In this document: positions 10,183 through 18,263 of the stretch, one piece after another | Numbering within the stretch: position 1 is the stretch's first letter | Layout of the letters: each line of letters starts with the position of its first letter | Assembly (NCBI GenBank): GCA_946537515.1 | Contig: CAMNFV010000006.1 | Coordinates: forward strand, 1-34,493 | DNA length: 34,493 nucleotides | From: an uncultured Ruminococcus sp. | Lineage (GTDB): Bacteria > Bacillota > Clostridia > Oscillospirales > Ruminococcaceae | Direction: 5' to 3' | The notes under the pieces: model-generated | What the model was told of the DNA's origin: nothing | What the model saw: only the letters and a program-made list of their open reading frames with translations | The model's database searches: none | Position numbers and translations under genes: made by a program

Positions 10183-12912
10183 TTATTCCGCATTTTTCAG
10201 CGCAAGCACCTTCGGGATGCGCTTGATCCGGAACCAGTCAAATACGGTAATGAGGAGATACGCGGAGAGGACAAGCACAAATTCCTTGACGAAGTCCTCC
10301 GGCTTGACGATAAACGCAAAATATCCGCCGAGCTTCATCAGCATGACAGACCAGAATACCTTCATCGCTTCAAATCCGATGAACATGGAAATCAGCGAGG
10401 TCAGGACGACGACGATGCCGGTCGGAATGAGATACAGCCTTGCGATCTCACCGTCCTCATAGCCCAGGATCTTTGCCATAGCGATCGGAAGCTCATTTTT
10501 CTCGATGATGATTTTCGTCAGCAGATAAAGGATAATTGCGGCGATGATCACGCAGACATACTGGAAATATTCCATATAGCTGCCGAGAGAATGATCGAGC
10601 TGCTTTGCGACCTTGACCATATCATCTGACGTAATGCGGCTGACGATATCGGTCTCGTCAATATCCGTGATGCCAGTATCGGTCAGATAGCCGCTGAATG
10701 CGCCGTCCTTCCGCTGAAACAGCGTATTGAGCCGGTCATTCTGCATGAAGACCGCAAGCGATGCATCATAGGGATAAACACCGCTGATCTCCCATGTATA
10801 ATCTGTGTTTTCATATTTCTCGGAGAGCTTGACGCTGTCGCCTTCATGCAGATGATATTTATCAGCAAATGCCTGCGAAATCCAGATTGCATCCGGATCG
10901 CTGCCGATGTCGATATAGCGGCTCTCCGGCTGAAGACCGTACACAGAGATATCCTCCTGCATCTGCCCCGTCTCATATTCCAGCGAATAGATCGAGAACG
11001 GTTCTGCATCCGCGGTTTCCGTCCGGATGATCTCGCCGTCTGCATCTCTGTAATCAGAGAGAATGACCTGCTCCTTCGCAAACATCATATCCGGCATCCG
11101 CTCCTGATAATAGGAAAGCGTTGAGGGCATTCCGACCATCATGGAGAGCATCAGCATCACAAAGCTGATTCCGACAAACAGCATCAGATAATTCGGAAGA
11201 TTTTGCAGGAATACACGCAGCCGGAACCGCCGGAAGAACCGCCAGCGCGGCAGCCGCACTGCCTTTGCACGGCGCGTGCGCTTGAGATCATGCCGCAGGA
11301 AGCGCAGCGGCGAGAGCCGGAGCGTCCGCAGGATCACCACAAGATTGATGATCAGCATCAGCACCAGCGGGATCACCGTTGTCCGGATGAATGCCTCCGG
11401 TGTCCAGAGCGTCGTGTAGGTCGGGAGACTGTAGCTGTTGTAGTACATGCCGACGACGACTTCCTTGAATACCGTATAGCCCAGCACATTGCCGACAATC
11501 GCAGCCAGCAGGACCGTCAGGAGCGGCATACTCATATAATAACGAACCAGCTCGCCTTTTGTATATCCCGAGGCGCGGAGCGTGCCGATGACAGAAGATT
11601 CCTTTTCAAGAGAAGAGCTGATCGTCACGGCGGAAATAAACGCGAGCACCGCCGTCAGGATATAGAGCAGCACACCGCCCATTGCCATATCAGAGCCGAG
11701 GTCATCCGCTGCAAATGTGATCGCGTGGTTTGCATAAGCAGGCACGTAGTCCTTGATCTCTGTTTCCTTTTCTGCGACGGCGGCCTGCGTGATCAGCGCC
11801 TTCAGGAAATGATCGGAATACGTTTTTTCTTCATAGAGATCCGCGGGGGGATCCTGATACCGGAATGCATAATTATAATGCAGCGCACGGTTGAGGCGCG
11901 CAAAGCCCTCTTCCGTCACCATGCCGACATTGAAGGTCAGCGCGTCAAACATGGTATCGGTATTGCTTTCATAGAGCGTGATATAATCCGTAAAGGAGAC
12001 AAGCCCGACAACCTCAAATTCCGTTCCGCTGGCCATAAGGCGGTCTCCGATCTGAATGCCGGCATTATCTGCGTGCATCCGGTCGATCAGAATCTCGCGG
12101 TCGTTTTCCGGTGCTCTGCCGGATAGAATGTCATAGAGATCGACTGCGGTACGCGGGCCGTAAATGCGGATCTTGCCCTGATAATCCGAATCCGCCGGAA
12201 GTCGCTCCTCCGCATTTTTATAAAACAGCGCATAAAGATCGACCGGAACTGCATCAAAGGTCTCATCCAGCTCATAGCGCTCGGCAAGCTCATCATATTC
12301 CGAATTGATCTTGTCGTCGATCTCATCCTTTGCCTTCTGCATGGCCTCTGCAAGCGCATCCTTGTAAGCATCGGATTTCCATGTCTCCGTGAGCGCATCC
12401 TGCACGGCCTTGTCATAATTCTCCTTCATCGCAGCAGAGAGCGCTTCATCCAGCATCGCCTGCCGCTGCTCCGCCGGAAGCGCTTTTCCGGCCTTGGCAA
12501 GCTGTGCATCGACCGCCTGCGCGACCTGCTCTGTGATCGCGGCCCGCACCTGCTCACGGACCTGCTCCTCCGCCGCCTCGCGGACAGCCTTCTCAACCTC
12601 AGGCTCCGCTTCTTCATAGGCTCGCGCCCGGAAGACCGCCGGCATATCCGCCTTTTCGCCGGATGCAATCGCGGCAAGCAAATCGTCATCCGCCTGCGCA
12701 GAGAGTTCAAAGTGGCCGTCCTCGCGGCTGAATTTCGATGCATTCTCATCCAGCGCGGTCATCATGCTGTGATTTGCGACGTACATGCCCGAGACAAAGC
12801 CGATCGTCACGACCAGCATCAGGAAGATCATCAGATTGCGCCGCCAGTCGCGGAGCAGATCCCGCCAGACACGCTTCCGTAAAGGATTCTTCGGACGCTT
12901 TCCGTTTTCCAT
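10183..12912 (-). CDS. FtsX-like ABC transporter permease with coiled-coil extracytoplasmic insert
   Basis: This 909-residue permease has one N-terminal membrane helix (about residues 26-45), a large outside domain, three helices around residues 405-530, another near 575-598, a second outside domain, and three C-terminal helices. This is two FtsX units, as in large MacB/BceB-like permeases of Firmicutes. Residues about 100-215 are rich in Ala, Glu, Gln, Lys and Arg without helix breakers and should form a long coiled coil outside the membrane. Such systems export peptides or lipids or relay force to cell-wall enzymes rather than import. It starts 12 bases after the ATPase stop, with AAGGGGG upstream. 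Confidence 0.88.
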   Translation of the reverse strand: MENGKRPKNPLRKRVWRDLLRDWRRNLMIFLMLVVTIGFVSGMYVANHSMMTALDENASKFSREDGHFELSAQADDDLLAAIASGEKADMPAVFRARAYEEAEPEVEKAVREAAEEQVREQVRAAITEQVAQAVDAQLAKAGKALPAEQRQAMLDEALSAAMKENYDKAVQDALTETWKSDAYKDALAEAMQKAKDEIDDKINSEYDELAERYELDETFDAVPVDLYALFYKNAEERLPADSDYQGKIRIYGPRTAVDLYDILSGRAPENDREILIDRMHADNAGIQIGDRLMASGTEFEVVGLVSFTDYITLYESNTDTMFDALTFNVGMVTEEGFARLNRALHYNYAFRYQDPPADLYEEKTYSDHFLKALITQAAVAEKETEIKDYVPAYANHAITFAADDLGSDMAMGGVLLYILTAVLAFISAVTISSSLEKESSVIGTLRASGYTKGELVRYYMSMPLLTVLLAAIVGNVLGYTVFKEVVVGMYYNSYSLPTYTTLWTPEAFIRTTVIPLVLMLIINLVVILRTLRLSPLRFLRHDLKRTRRAKAVRLPRWRFFRRFRLRVFLQNLPNYLMLFVGISFVMLMLSMMVGMPSTLSYYQERMPDMMFAKEQVILSDYRDADGEIIRTETADAEPFSIYSLEYETGQMQEDISVYGLQPESRYIDIGSDPDAIWISQAFADKYHLHEGDSVKLSEKYENTDYTWEISGVYPYDASLAVFMQNDRLNTLFQRKDGAFSGYLTDTGITDIDETDIVSRITSDDMVKVAKQLDHSLGSYMEYFQYVCVIIAAIILYLLTKIIIEKNELPIAMAKILGYEDGEIARLYLIPTGIVVVLTSLISMFIGFEAMKVFWSVMLMKLGGYFAFIVKPEDFVKEFVLVLSAYLLITVFDWFRIKRIPKVLALKNAE

Positions 12913-12924
12913 ACGACCGCCCCC

Positions 12925-13641
12925 TTACCATTCCAGTTCGGCGGCGGATTTTTTGTCGGTGATGCGGTCATCGTGCCGGATCACGCCGTCACGCAGCTTG
13001 ATGACATGATCCGCCATTTGCCGGATCGCCTCATTGTGCGTCACCATGATCACGGTATTGTGATACTTCTGATTCACCTCTTCGATCAGCTGCAATATTT
13101 CCTTGGAAGTCGTATAATCCAGCGCACCGGTCGGCTCATCACAGAGCAGGATATCCGGATTCTTGACGATCGCGCGGCCGATCGAAACGCGCTGCTGCTG
13201 GCCGCCGGAAAGCTGATTCGGCAGCTTATAGCGGTGGTCAAACAGTCCGAGCGTCTTCAGCAGATCGTCAATATCGAGCGGGTTGTCTGATAAATATGCG
13301 CCGGTCTCAATATTCTCCTTGACATTGAGATTCGGGATCAGATTGTACATCTGGAATACGTAGCCGAGATGCTTGCGGCGGTAGCGCGTCAGGCTCTTTT
13401 CGTTCATATCTTCGAGCTTGTCGCCGTCGATCAGGATCTCGCCCTCATCTGCCGTATCAATGCCGCCGAGAATATTCAGCAGCGTGGATTTGCCCGATCC
13501 GGAAGGTCCGAGGAGTACGCAGAACTCCCCTTTCCCGACCGTAAAATCCAGCCCGCGCAGAACATCCTGCCGGGTATCGCCGCTGCCGAAGCTCTTTTTG
13601 AGCCCGCGTACTTCCAGAAATGCTTTTGTTTTCTCGTCCAT
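12925..13641 (-). CDS. ABC transporter ATP-binding protein, MacB/LolD family
   Basis: The 238-residue ATPase has Walker [11 protein letters not shown]-loop [12 protein letters not shown], signature [15 protein letters not shown], Walker [13 protein letters not shown] and an H-loop VTHN, typical of MacB/LolD partners of FtsX permeases. FQMYNL and the TGALD box are characteristic of this subfamily. It is the first gene of a two-gene operon with its own promoter and a likely operator. A GAGGG ribosome site precedes the ATG at 13641. Confidence 0.94.
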   Translation of the reverse strand: MDEKTKAFLEVRGLKKSFGSGDTRQDVLRGLDFTVGKGEFCVLLGPSGSGKSTLLNILGGIDTADEGEILIDGDKLEDMNEKSLTRYRRKHLGYVFQMYNLIPNLNVKENIETGAYLSDNPLDIDDLLKTLGLFDHRYKLPNQLSGGQQQRVSIGRAIVKNPDILLCDEPTGALDYTTSKEILQLIEEVNQKYHNTVIMVTHNEAIRQMADHVIKLRDGVIRHDDRITDKKSAAELEW

Positions 13642-13665
13642 GTCAATGCCCTCTTTCTAATCAGT

Positions 13666-13693
13666 CATTTGGTTTACTTTCGCTAACCAAATG
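13666..13693. promoter_or_regulatory. Perfect inverted repeat, probable operator of the MacB/FtsX operon
   Basis: CATTTGGTT and AACCAAATG are 9-base perfect arms 10 bases apart, starting one base after the -10 box and lying over the transcription start. Position and symmetry fit a dimeric repressor; an RNA stem in the 5' leader is the alternative. Confidence 0.6.
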
Positions 13694-13694
13694 C

Positions 13695-13723
13695 ATTATA
13701 ACACGGCTCTCCCGGAATGTCAA
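13695..13723 (-). promoter_or_regulatory. Promoter of the MacB/FtsX operon
   Basis: Minus strand TTGACA, 17-base spacer, TATAAT, with TGT before the -10. Confidence 0.87.
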
Positions 13724-13882
13724 TATGATACAGGTAATATTTGAATAGTTGCACAACAATTCACCTATCAGTTGCATTTATTTTATCCGGTCAACCGGAC
13801 AGCATGTTTCCTCATGTCGGAATCCGCATTCATCCGTGTATTCCGCTCCGGTTTGTATCCGCAGAAAATATGTGCTGAAATC

Positions 13883-13911
13883 TTGCATTTTCTGAAAAAA
13901 TGTGCTATAAT
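13883..13911 (+). promoter_or_regulatory. Promoter of the GH25 gene
   Basis: TTGCAT, 17-base spacer, TATAAT with TGC before the -10, about 38 bases before the TTG start. The 307 bases between the divergent MacB and GH25 genes hold the two promoters and the inverted repeat; I see nothing else in the middle. Confidence 0.8.
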
Positions 13912-13948
13912 ATATAAGATTGTATTTTTTTCAGAAAGGAGTGGTATT

Positions 13949-15337
13949 TTGAATAGCCTGCTGCGCCGCGTTCCGGCGCTTCTGACGGCGTTTTTGCTGT
14001 TTGTTGTCAGCCTCTTTGCGCTCAGACCGGATACCGCTCCGCCGACCGCATCTGCTGCCGCCGAGATTCTCGGTATCGACATCTCCAAATATCAGGAAGA
14101 AATCGACTGGCAGGAGCTCGCAAAGAGCGATGTCAAATTCGTGATCCTGCGCTGCTGCAAGGTCATCCGCGCCTATAACGACTGGGAAGTCGATGCGACC
14201 TTTGAGACCAACTATGCTGCGGCGAAAAAAGCCGGTATCGCTGTCGGATGCTATATGTTCACCGATGCTGCCAGCATCGAGGAATTTGAAGAGGACTGCT
14301 CCTATATGCTGAGCTTCCTCAAGGATAAATCCTTTGAATTCCCGGTCTTTCTCGATATGGAATCCGCATCGCGGCAGGAGCATCTTTCCCCGAGCGTCTT
14401 TATGCCGGCGCTGCTGACAGGCCTTGAAATGATCGAGGATGCAGGCCACACCGCAGGCGTCTACTCAAGCTCCGCTTTCTTCAATGAATGTATCGACCGC
14501 AAGCAGCTTCAGGATGCCGGCTATCCGATCTGGGAAGCCAATTACTTCAACTCCGTCAACGGCCTTGCAAGCCCCGCAGGACATGATCTTTCCGGCGAAG
14601 CGACGATCTGGCAGTATTCCGGCTGCGGCAGAGCCCCCGGCATCCGCACGACCGTTGACTGCAACATCTGCTATACATACAGCTACTTCAATCATGCGGC
14701 TGCAATCGTCAACTCCGTTTTGCCAAGCGGTACGCTCAAAAACGGCTCCAATTTCACCGTTGCCGGAACGATCAATTCCGAATCGGTCATCCGGACGATC
14801 ACCGGCGCGATCTATGATCTCAATAAACCCGGCGAACCCGTGCAGACCGTCACAGTATATCCCCATGCCCGCGAATACAAGCTGACCGGCTTTTTCACCA
14901 AGAAACTGATCTTCTCCACGCTGCCGGACGGAGAATATGAATTCCGCATCAGCGCTGTGGATGCGTCTGATACGCCGATCGACGTTGCATCTTCGGAATT
15001 CTCAATCAGCAAGGACGGCGATATCCCCGCGCCGGAACAGGAATCACAGAGTGACAACGGCAAAAAGCACGGCAAGGATTCGCAGCATGATCTGAATGAT
15101 CCCGCTGCGCCGCACGGCTCCCGCGGTCATCTCGGGACACGCTTCGCGATCTGGACCTTCCGGCATCTCTCCATGAGAAAGGTCTCCGGTACCGCGACAA
15201 AGATCGGCCTGAAACTGGAGCTGGAACGCACACCGCTCTTCCGGATCGTATCCAGGACATCCCGGGCACTCGAAACCGGCTATCTGGCTGCCCAGGTCCG
15301 GCTGGAAATCGAAAAATTAAAGGCGAATGCCGCATAA
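13949..15337 (+). CDS. Secreted glycoside hydrolase family 25 (lysozyme-like) protein
   Basis: The true start is the TTG at 13949: AAAGGAG lies seven bases upstream, and the upstream part of the track ORF crosses the promoter. The 462-residue product has a signal peptide or N-terminal anchor (residues 1-38, ending ASAAA), then a GH25 domain. The domain begins LGIDISKYQEEIDW with Asp44, has the catalytic FLDMES (Asp136, Glu138) and ends with IWQYSG near residue 228. GH25 enzymes cleave the glycan of peptidoglycan. A beta-rich region (about 255-350) follows, then a charged linker and a basic C-terminal tail of about 85 residues that I do not recognise. It stands alone with its own promoter. Confidence 0.88.
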   Translation: MNSLLRRVPALLTAFLLFVVSLFALRPDTAPPTASAAAEILGIDISKYQEEIDWQELAKSDVKFVILRCCKVIRAYNDWEVDATFETNYAAAKKAGIAVGCYMFTDAASIEEFEEDCSYMLSFLKDKSFEFPVFLDMESASRQEHLSPSVFMPALLTGLEMIEDAGHTAGVYSSSAFFNECIDRKQLQDAGYPIWEANYFNSVNGLASPAGHDLSGEATIWQYSGCGRAPGIRTTVDCNICYTYSYFNHAAAIVNSVLPSGTLKNGSNFTVAGTINSESVIRTITGAIYDLNKPGEPVQTVTVYPHAREYKLTGFFTKKLIFSTLPDGEYEFRISAVDASDTPIDVASSEFSISKDGDIPAPEQESQSDNGKKHGKDSQHDLNDPAAPHGSRGHLGTRFAIWTFRHLSMRKVSGTATKIGLKLELERTPLFRIVSRTSRALETGYLAAQVRLEIEKLKANAA

Positions 15338-15339
15338 AA

Positions 15340-15368
15340 ACAGCCGCCCGTTGCACACAGGCGGCTGT
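15340..15368 (-). terminator. Terminator-like hairpin with U-tract only on the minus strand
   Basis: ACAGCCGCC and GGCGGCTGT form a 9-base-pair stem just after the GH25 stop. On the plus strand CATTATAAG follows, not a U-tract; on the minus strand TTTTTATG follows. It could weakly end GH25 transcripts, but its better orientation is for minus-strand RNA coming through the NUDIX gene. Confidence 0.6.
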
Positions 15369-15396
15369 CATTATAAGAACGAAAAGGAGCATCCAC

Positions 15397-15795
15397 ATGG
15401 CTGAAAAAATCACAGCGGTCGTTGCCGCACTGCTGCGCGAAAACGACCGCTTTCTCGTATTTCAAAGGCCGGCGGATAAGGCGCGCGGTCTGCTCTGGGA
15501 ATTTGCCGGCGGAAAATGTGAACCGGGTGAATCTCCGCAGGAAGCGCTGATCCGCGAATGCAGAGAGGAACTCGGCTGCGGGATCGCCGTCGGAGAAAAA
15601 TACATGGAAGTCATACACAAGTATCCGGATCTGACGATCTGCCTGACGCTCTATCACGCATCGGTCGCTGAAGGCGAAATCCGGCTGCTCGAACACAATG
15701 CCGTTTGCGCCGCAGATGCCGAAGCGCTGCGCACACTCCCCTTCTGCCCGGCCGATCAGCCTGTCATCGAAAAGATCCTGGCCGACTTTTTCTGA
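15397..15795 (+). CDS. NUDIX hydrolase, MutT-like
   Basis: This 132-residue protein has the NUDIX box from Gly39 (GKCEPGESPQEALIRECREELG), with the metal-binding RECREE core at residues 53-58. MutT-like members remove oxidised nucleotides such as 8-oxo-dGTP by diphosphate hydrolysis; length and the WEFAGGK context fit that subgroup, but substrate is uncertain. AAAAGGAG precedes the ATG. Its stop abuts directly the stop of the convergent DUF4250 gene, with no base between them. Confidence 0.9.
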   Translation: MAEKITAVVAALLRENDRFLVFQRPADKARGLLWEFAGGKCEPGESPQEALIRECREELGCGIAVGEKYMEVIHKYPDLTICLTLYHASVAEGEIRLLEHNAVCAADAEALRTLPFCPADQPVIEKILADFF

Positions 15796-15972
15796 TTACC
15801 GGAACCGCCGCTGTGCTTCATCGTAACGGAAGCCTGCGGCGTTCATTTTTTCGGTCAGCGCTTCGCAGTCCAGCTGATGCTCCTCGCAGAATTCCGCAAG
15901 CGTCATACCGGTATCGCGGAGCTGCGTATTCAGAAAGCTGAACAGGATAAATACATCATTCGGAATCTGCAT
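15796..15972 (-). CDS. DUF4250 family small protein
   Basis: A 58-residue protein starting MQIPNDVFILFSFLNTQLRD, with LAEFCEEHQLD and a C-terminal GFRYDEAQRRF. This is the pattern of the clostridial DUF4250 family, whose function is unknown. The start at 15972 is preferred to the track start at 16038: AAGGAG lies upstream and it matches the family N-terminus. It overlaps the end of the C39-like lipoprotein gene by 17 bases, so the two are coupled, although no functional link is known. Confidence 0.8.
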   Translation of the reverse strand: MQIPNDVFILFSFLNTQLRDTGMTLAEFCEEHQLDCEALTEKMNAAGFRYDEAQRRFR

Positions 15973-16882
15973 TGCTGATTTCTTCTCCTTCCGCATCTGC
16001 GTTTTTCGGGACGCGCAGATCCTGCGACATTGCCTCAAGGATCAGCGGGTCAATCACGACTGCCTGCTTATTAAGTCCCTCATAAGCGGTCTCAACCGCC
16101 TTCTTATCGTAAACGGTGATCTCCTTATCCGACATCGAGTCGCAGAAATAATACCAGTCATCGTCATAGCCGACCAGCACGAGCGCATGCTCCGGATTGA
16201 TGAACTTAAAAAGATCGCCGTTCGGCAGCCGCCATTGGAATTCGCTGACATACGGGCGCTGCATGTAGATCGAGCCCCAGAAAATGACAGGCTGTCCCTT
16301 GTCAATATAATCGCTGCAAAGTTCATCAATCGAAACGCCGTCCAGCGGAATCGCAAGGCCTTCCGCAATCTGGTTGATCGCCTTGCTGATCGCGGTATTG
16401 AAGCAGCCGAAGCCGCCGCTGTCCCGCGGATCCCCGATGAAAAACTCCCAGGGGCTTGCACCGTGCAGCTCTCCGTCCTTGCCGTAATCCGGATAGTTCG
16501 CACGCGGCAGGTATTTGTCAATAAATGTATCAAGATCAATATCCACGCCGTAATATTGCAGCACGGAAACTGACGCAATGGATTCACATGCAGTATAATA
16601 GCTGGTAAACTGCGTATAATGCGGGACGCCCTCAATCACAACGCCGTTTCTGTCGTTGTAATTGCCGATTGCGTGCTCCTGCCATTCCGGATCAATCGTG
16701 ACGGTCGTTGTCGTCGTGGGTTCCGTCGTCGTACCGATGATACTCTCGACAATATTCTCCGGCAGCAGTCCCTCAGAATCCCCGGGCGGGGAAATCACCA
16801 CGCCGCATCCGCAAAACAGCAGCGCTGTCAACGGCGCACAGATCAGCATCACCAGATCGTGCGGCCGCAAATGATTCTCCAA
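15956..16882 (-). CDS. C39-like cysteine peptidase domain lipoprotein
   Basis: The start is TTG (the track shows M), supported by GAGGAG eight bases upstream. The 308-residue product has a hydrophobic N-terminus ending LLFCGC, an imperfect lipobox (Cys26), a Thr/Pro-rich wall-spanning linker (residues 50-62), and a C39_2-type papain-like domain. Candidate catalytic residues are Cys99 in YYTACESIAS, His232 in NPEHALVLVGY and Asp248 in FCDSMSD. Such proteins act outside the membrane on peptides or peptidoglycan; the substrate is unknown. It leads a two-gene unit with DUF4250. Confidence 0.83.
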   Translation of the reverse strand: MENHLRPHDLVMLICAPLTALLFCGCGVVISPPGDSEGLLPENIVESIIGTTTEPTTTTTVTIDPEWQEHAIGNYNDRNGVVIEGVPHYTQFTSYYTACESIASVSVLQYYGVDIDLDTFIDKYLPRANYPDYGKDGELHGASPWEFFIGDPRDSGGFGCFNTAISKAINQIAEGLAIPLDGVSIDELCSDYIDKGQPVIFWGSIYMQRPYVSEFQWRLPNGDLFKFINPEHALVLVGYDDDWYYFCDSMSDKEITVYDKKAVETAYEGLNKQAVVIDPLILEAMSQDLRVPKNADAEGEEISNADSE

Positions 16883-16923
16883 TATAATCTCTCCTCATTC
16901 CATTTTCATCTCTTGTCTACGTT

Positions 16924-16952
16924 ATTATACACGAAAACGCAAAATTTGTCAA
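16924..16952 (-). promoter_or_regulatory. Promoter of the C39-like lipoprotein gene
   Basis: Minus strand TTGACA, 17-base spacer, TATAAT, about 40 bases before the TTG start. Confidence 0.87.
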
Positions 16953-17078
16953 ACAAAATACAATAAAATGCGCTGCCTTCCTGAAAAGTAAATTCCAGGA
17001 TGTCCGTTTTTGTAGCAATATGCCCCATTCTGCATAACATATGGCAAACGGCTTCTGCCGCAATTATTGGAGGTCATT

Positions 17079-18131
17079 ATGCAGAGAACATATTTCTTAG
17101 GCGGCGCATCCGCTTCCGGATTCCGAACGGATTTCTGGAATGCGCACCGCAGCGATTACGGATACTATTTGAAAGGCGGGCCGGGGACAGGCAAATCCAC
17201 GCTGATGAAAAAAGTCGCAGCAGCATTTTCCGGTGAACGGGTCTCCTGCTGGCATTGCGCATCCGATCCGCAGTCGCTCGATGCCGTTGTGCTGGAGGAT
17301 CGCGGGGTGTTCATCGCAGACGCAACCGCGCCGCATGAAGCGAGCACGCCGCTCCCCTTTGTCACCGGCGAAACAGTCGATCTCGCCGCCGGATTGCTGC
17401 CGGAGCAGCTGCGCGAAAACCGCGCAGAGATTCTGCGGCTCTATCAGGAAAATCAGGCGGCACATTTGCAGGCGCGCAAGGGCATCGCCGGAATCGCGGA
17501 GCTGGAAGCGATCATTTCAGATGCTGCCGGCCGCGCCCTGCTGACAGAGAAACTCAGGAGCTATGCGGCAAGGCTTTGCAGGCGTCTGCTCCCGAAAACC
17601 GGCGGTCAGCCCGTCAGCCCCTGTTACCGGCAGAGCATGGCGCTCACGCCGGACGGTTTCATCCGGTATCTGCCGGAGGGATTCGATCTGATGCTGATTC
17701 AGGATCCGTTCCGGGCCGCAGGCGCATTTCTGCTGAACCAGCTTGCAGATGCTGCGGCAGAATCCGGCACGGTCTGTGAGATCACGCAGGCGCTGACGCG
17801 GCCGGATACACCGCCTGTCATGCTGATTCTCCCGCAGCAGCGGCTGATTCTTGCTGCCGTAACGGAATCTGCGCCGTCCGATCTGCAAGTACCGGTCTCC
17901 TGCATCCGGATGCAGCGGTTTTATGATGCCGATTTGCTCCGCAGACACCGCGCCCTGATCCGGTTCAGCAGCAAGACAGCCGCCGTCACGACACAAAAGG
18001 TCATTGACCTGCTCGCTGATGCCCTGCGCATTCATGACGAACTGGAATCCTATTATATCGCCGCACTCGATCATGCTTTTCTCAATCAGACTGCGGCGCG
18101 CATCATCGCGGACATTCAGAGCCGCGGCTGA
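17079..18131 (+). CDS. P-loop ATPase of the PRK06851 type
   Basis: The 350-residue protein begins MQRTYFLGGASASGFRTDFW and carries a Walker A GGPGTGKST at residues 33-41, followed by a WHCASDPQSLDAVVLEDRGVFIADATAPHE stretch characteristic of a clostridial ATPase family of unknown role. The second half repeats the layout (SMALTPDGFIRYLPEG, then QLADAAAESG), but the expected second P-loop reads IQDPFRAAGAFLL and lacks the GK(S/T) core. The start at 17079 is chosen over the TTG at 17067 because GGAGG lies five bases before the ATG. I see no strong promoter upstream. Confidence 0.78.
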   Translation: MQRTYFLGGASASGFRTDFWNAHRSDYGYYLKGGPGTGKSTLMKKVAAAFSGERVSCWHCASDPQSLDAVVLEDRGVFIADATAPHEASTPLPFVTGETVDLAAGLLPEQLRENRAEILRLYQENQAAHLQARKGIAGIAELEAIISDAAGRALLTEKLRSYAARLCRRLLPKTGGQPVSPCYRQSMALTPDGFIRYLPEGFDLMLIQDPFRAAGAFLLNQLADAAAESGTVCEITQALTRPDTPPVMLILPQQRLILAAVTESAPSDLQVPVSCIRMQRFYDADLLRRHRALIRFSSKTAAVTTQKVIDLLADALRIHDELESYYIAALDHAFLNQTAARIIADIQSRG

Positions 18132-18191
18132 ATCCCGCCCAATCTTACAGACGCATTCCGCAGCGTTTTGTTCCGGATTAGAAAACAGAAA

Positions 18192-18228
18192 AGCCGCTCA
18201 GATCTGCAAGGCGCATATCTGAGCGGCT
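18192..18228 (-). terminator. Terminator of the GNAT/CoaE/aminopeptidase unit
   Basis: A 12-base-pair perfect stem (AGCCGCTCAGAT with ATCTGAGCGGCT) lies 35 bases after the aminopeptidase stop. On the minus strand it is followed by TTTCTGTTTTC. Confidence 0.8.
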
Positions 18229-18263
18229 GATCATGATATCGTATGCGTTGCGCGGCTGCTGAC

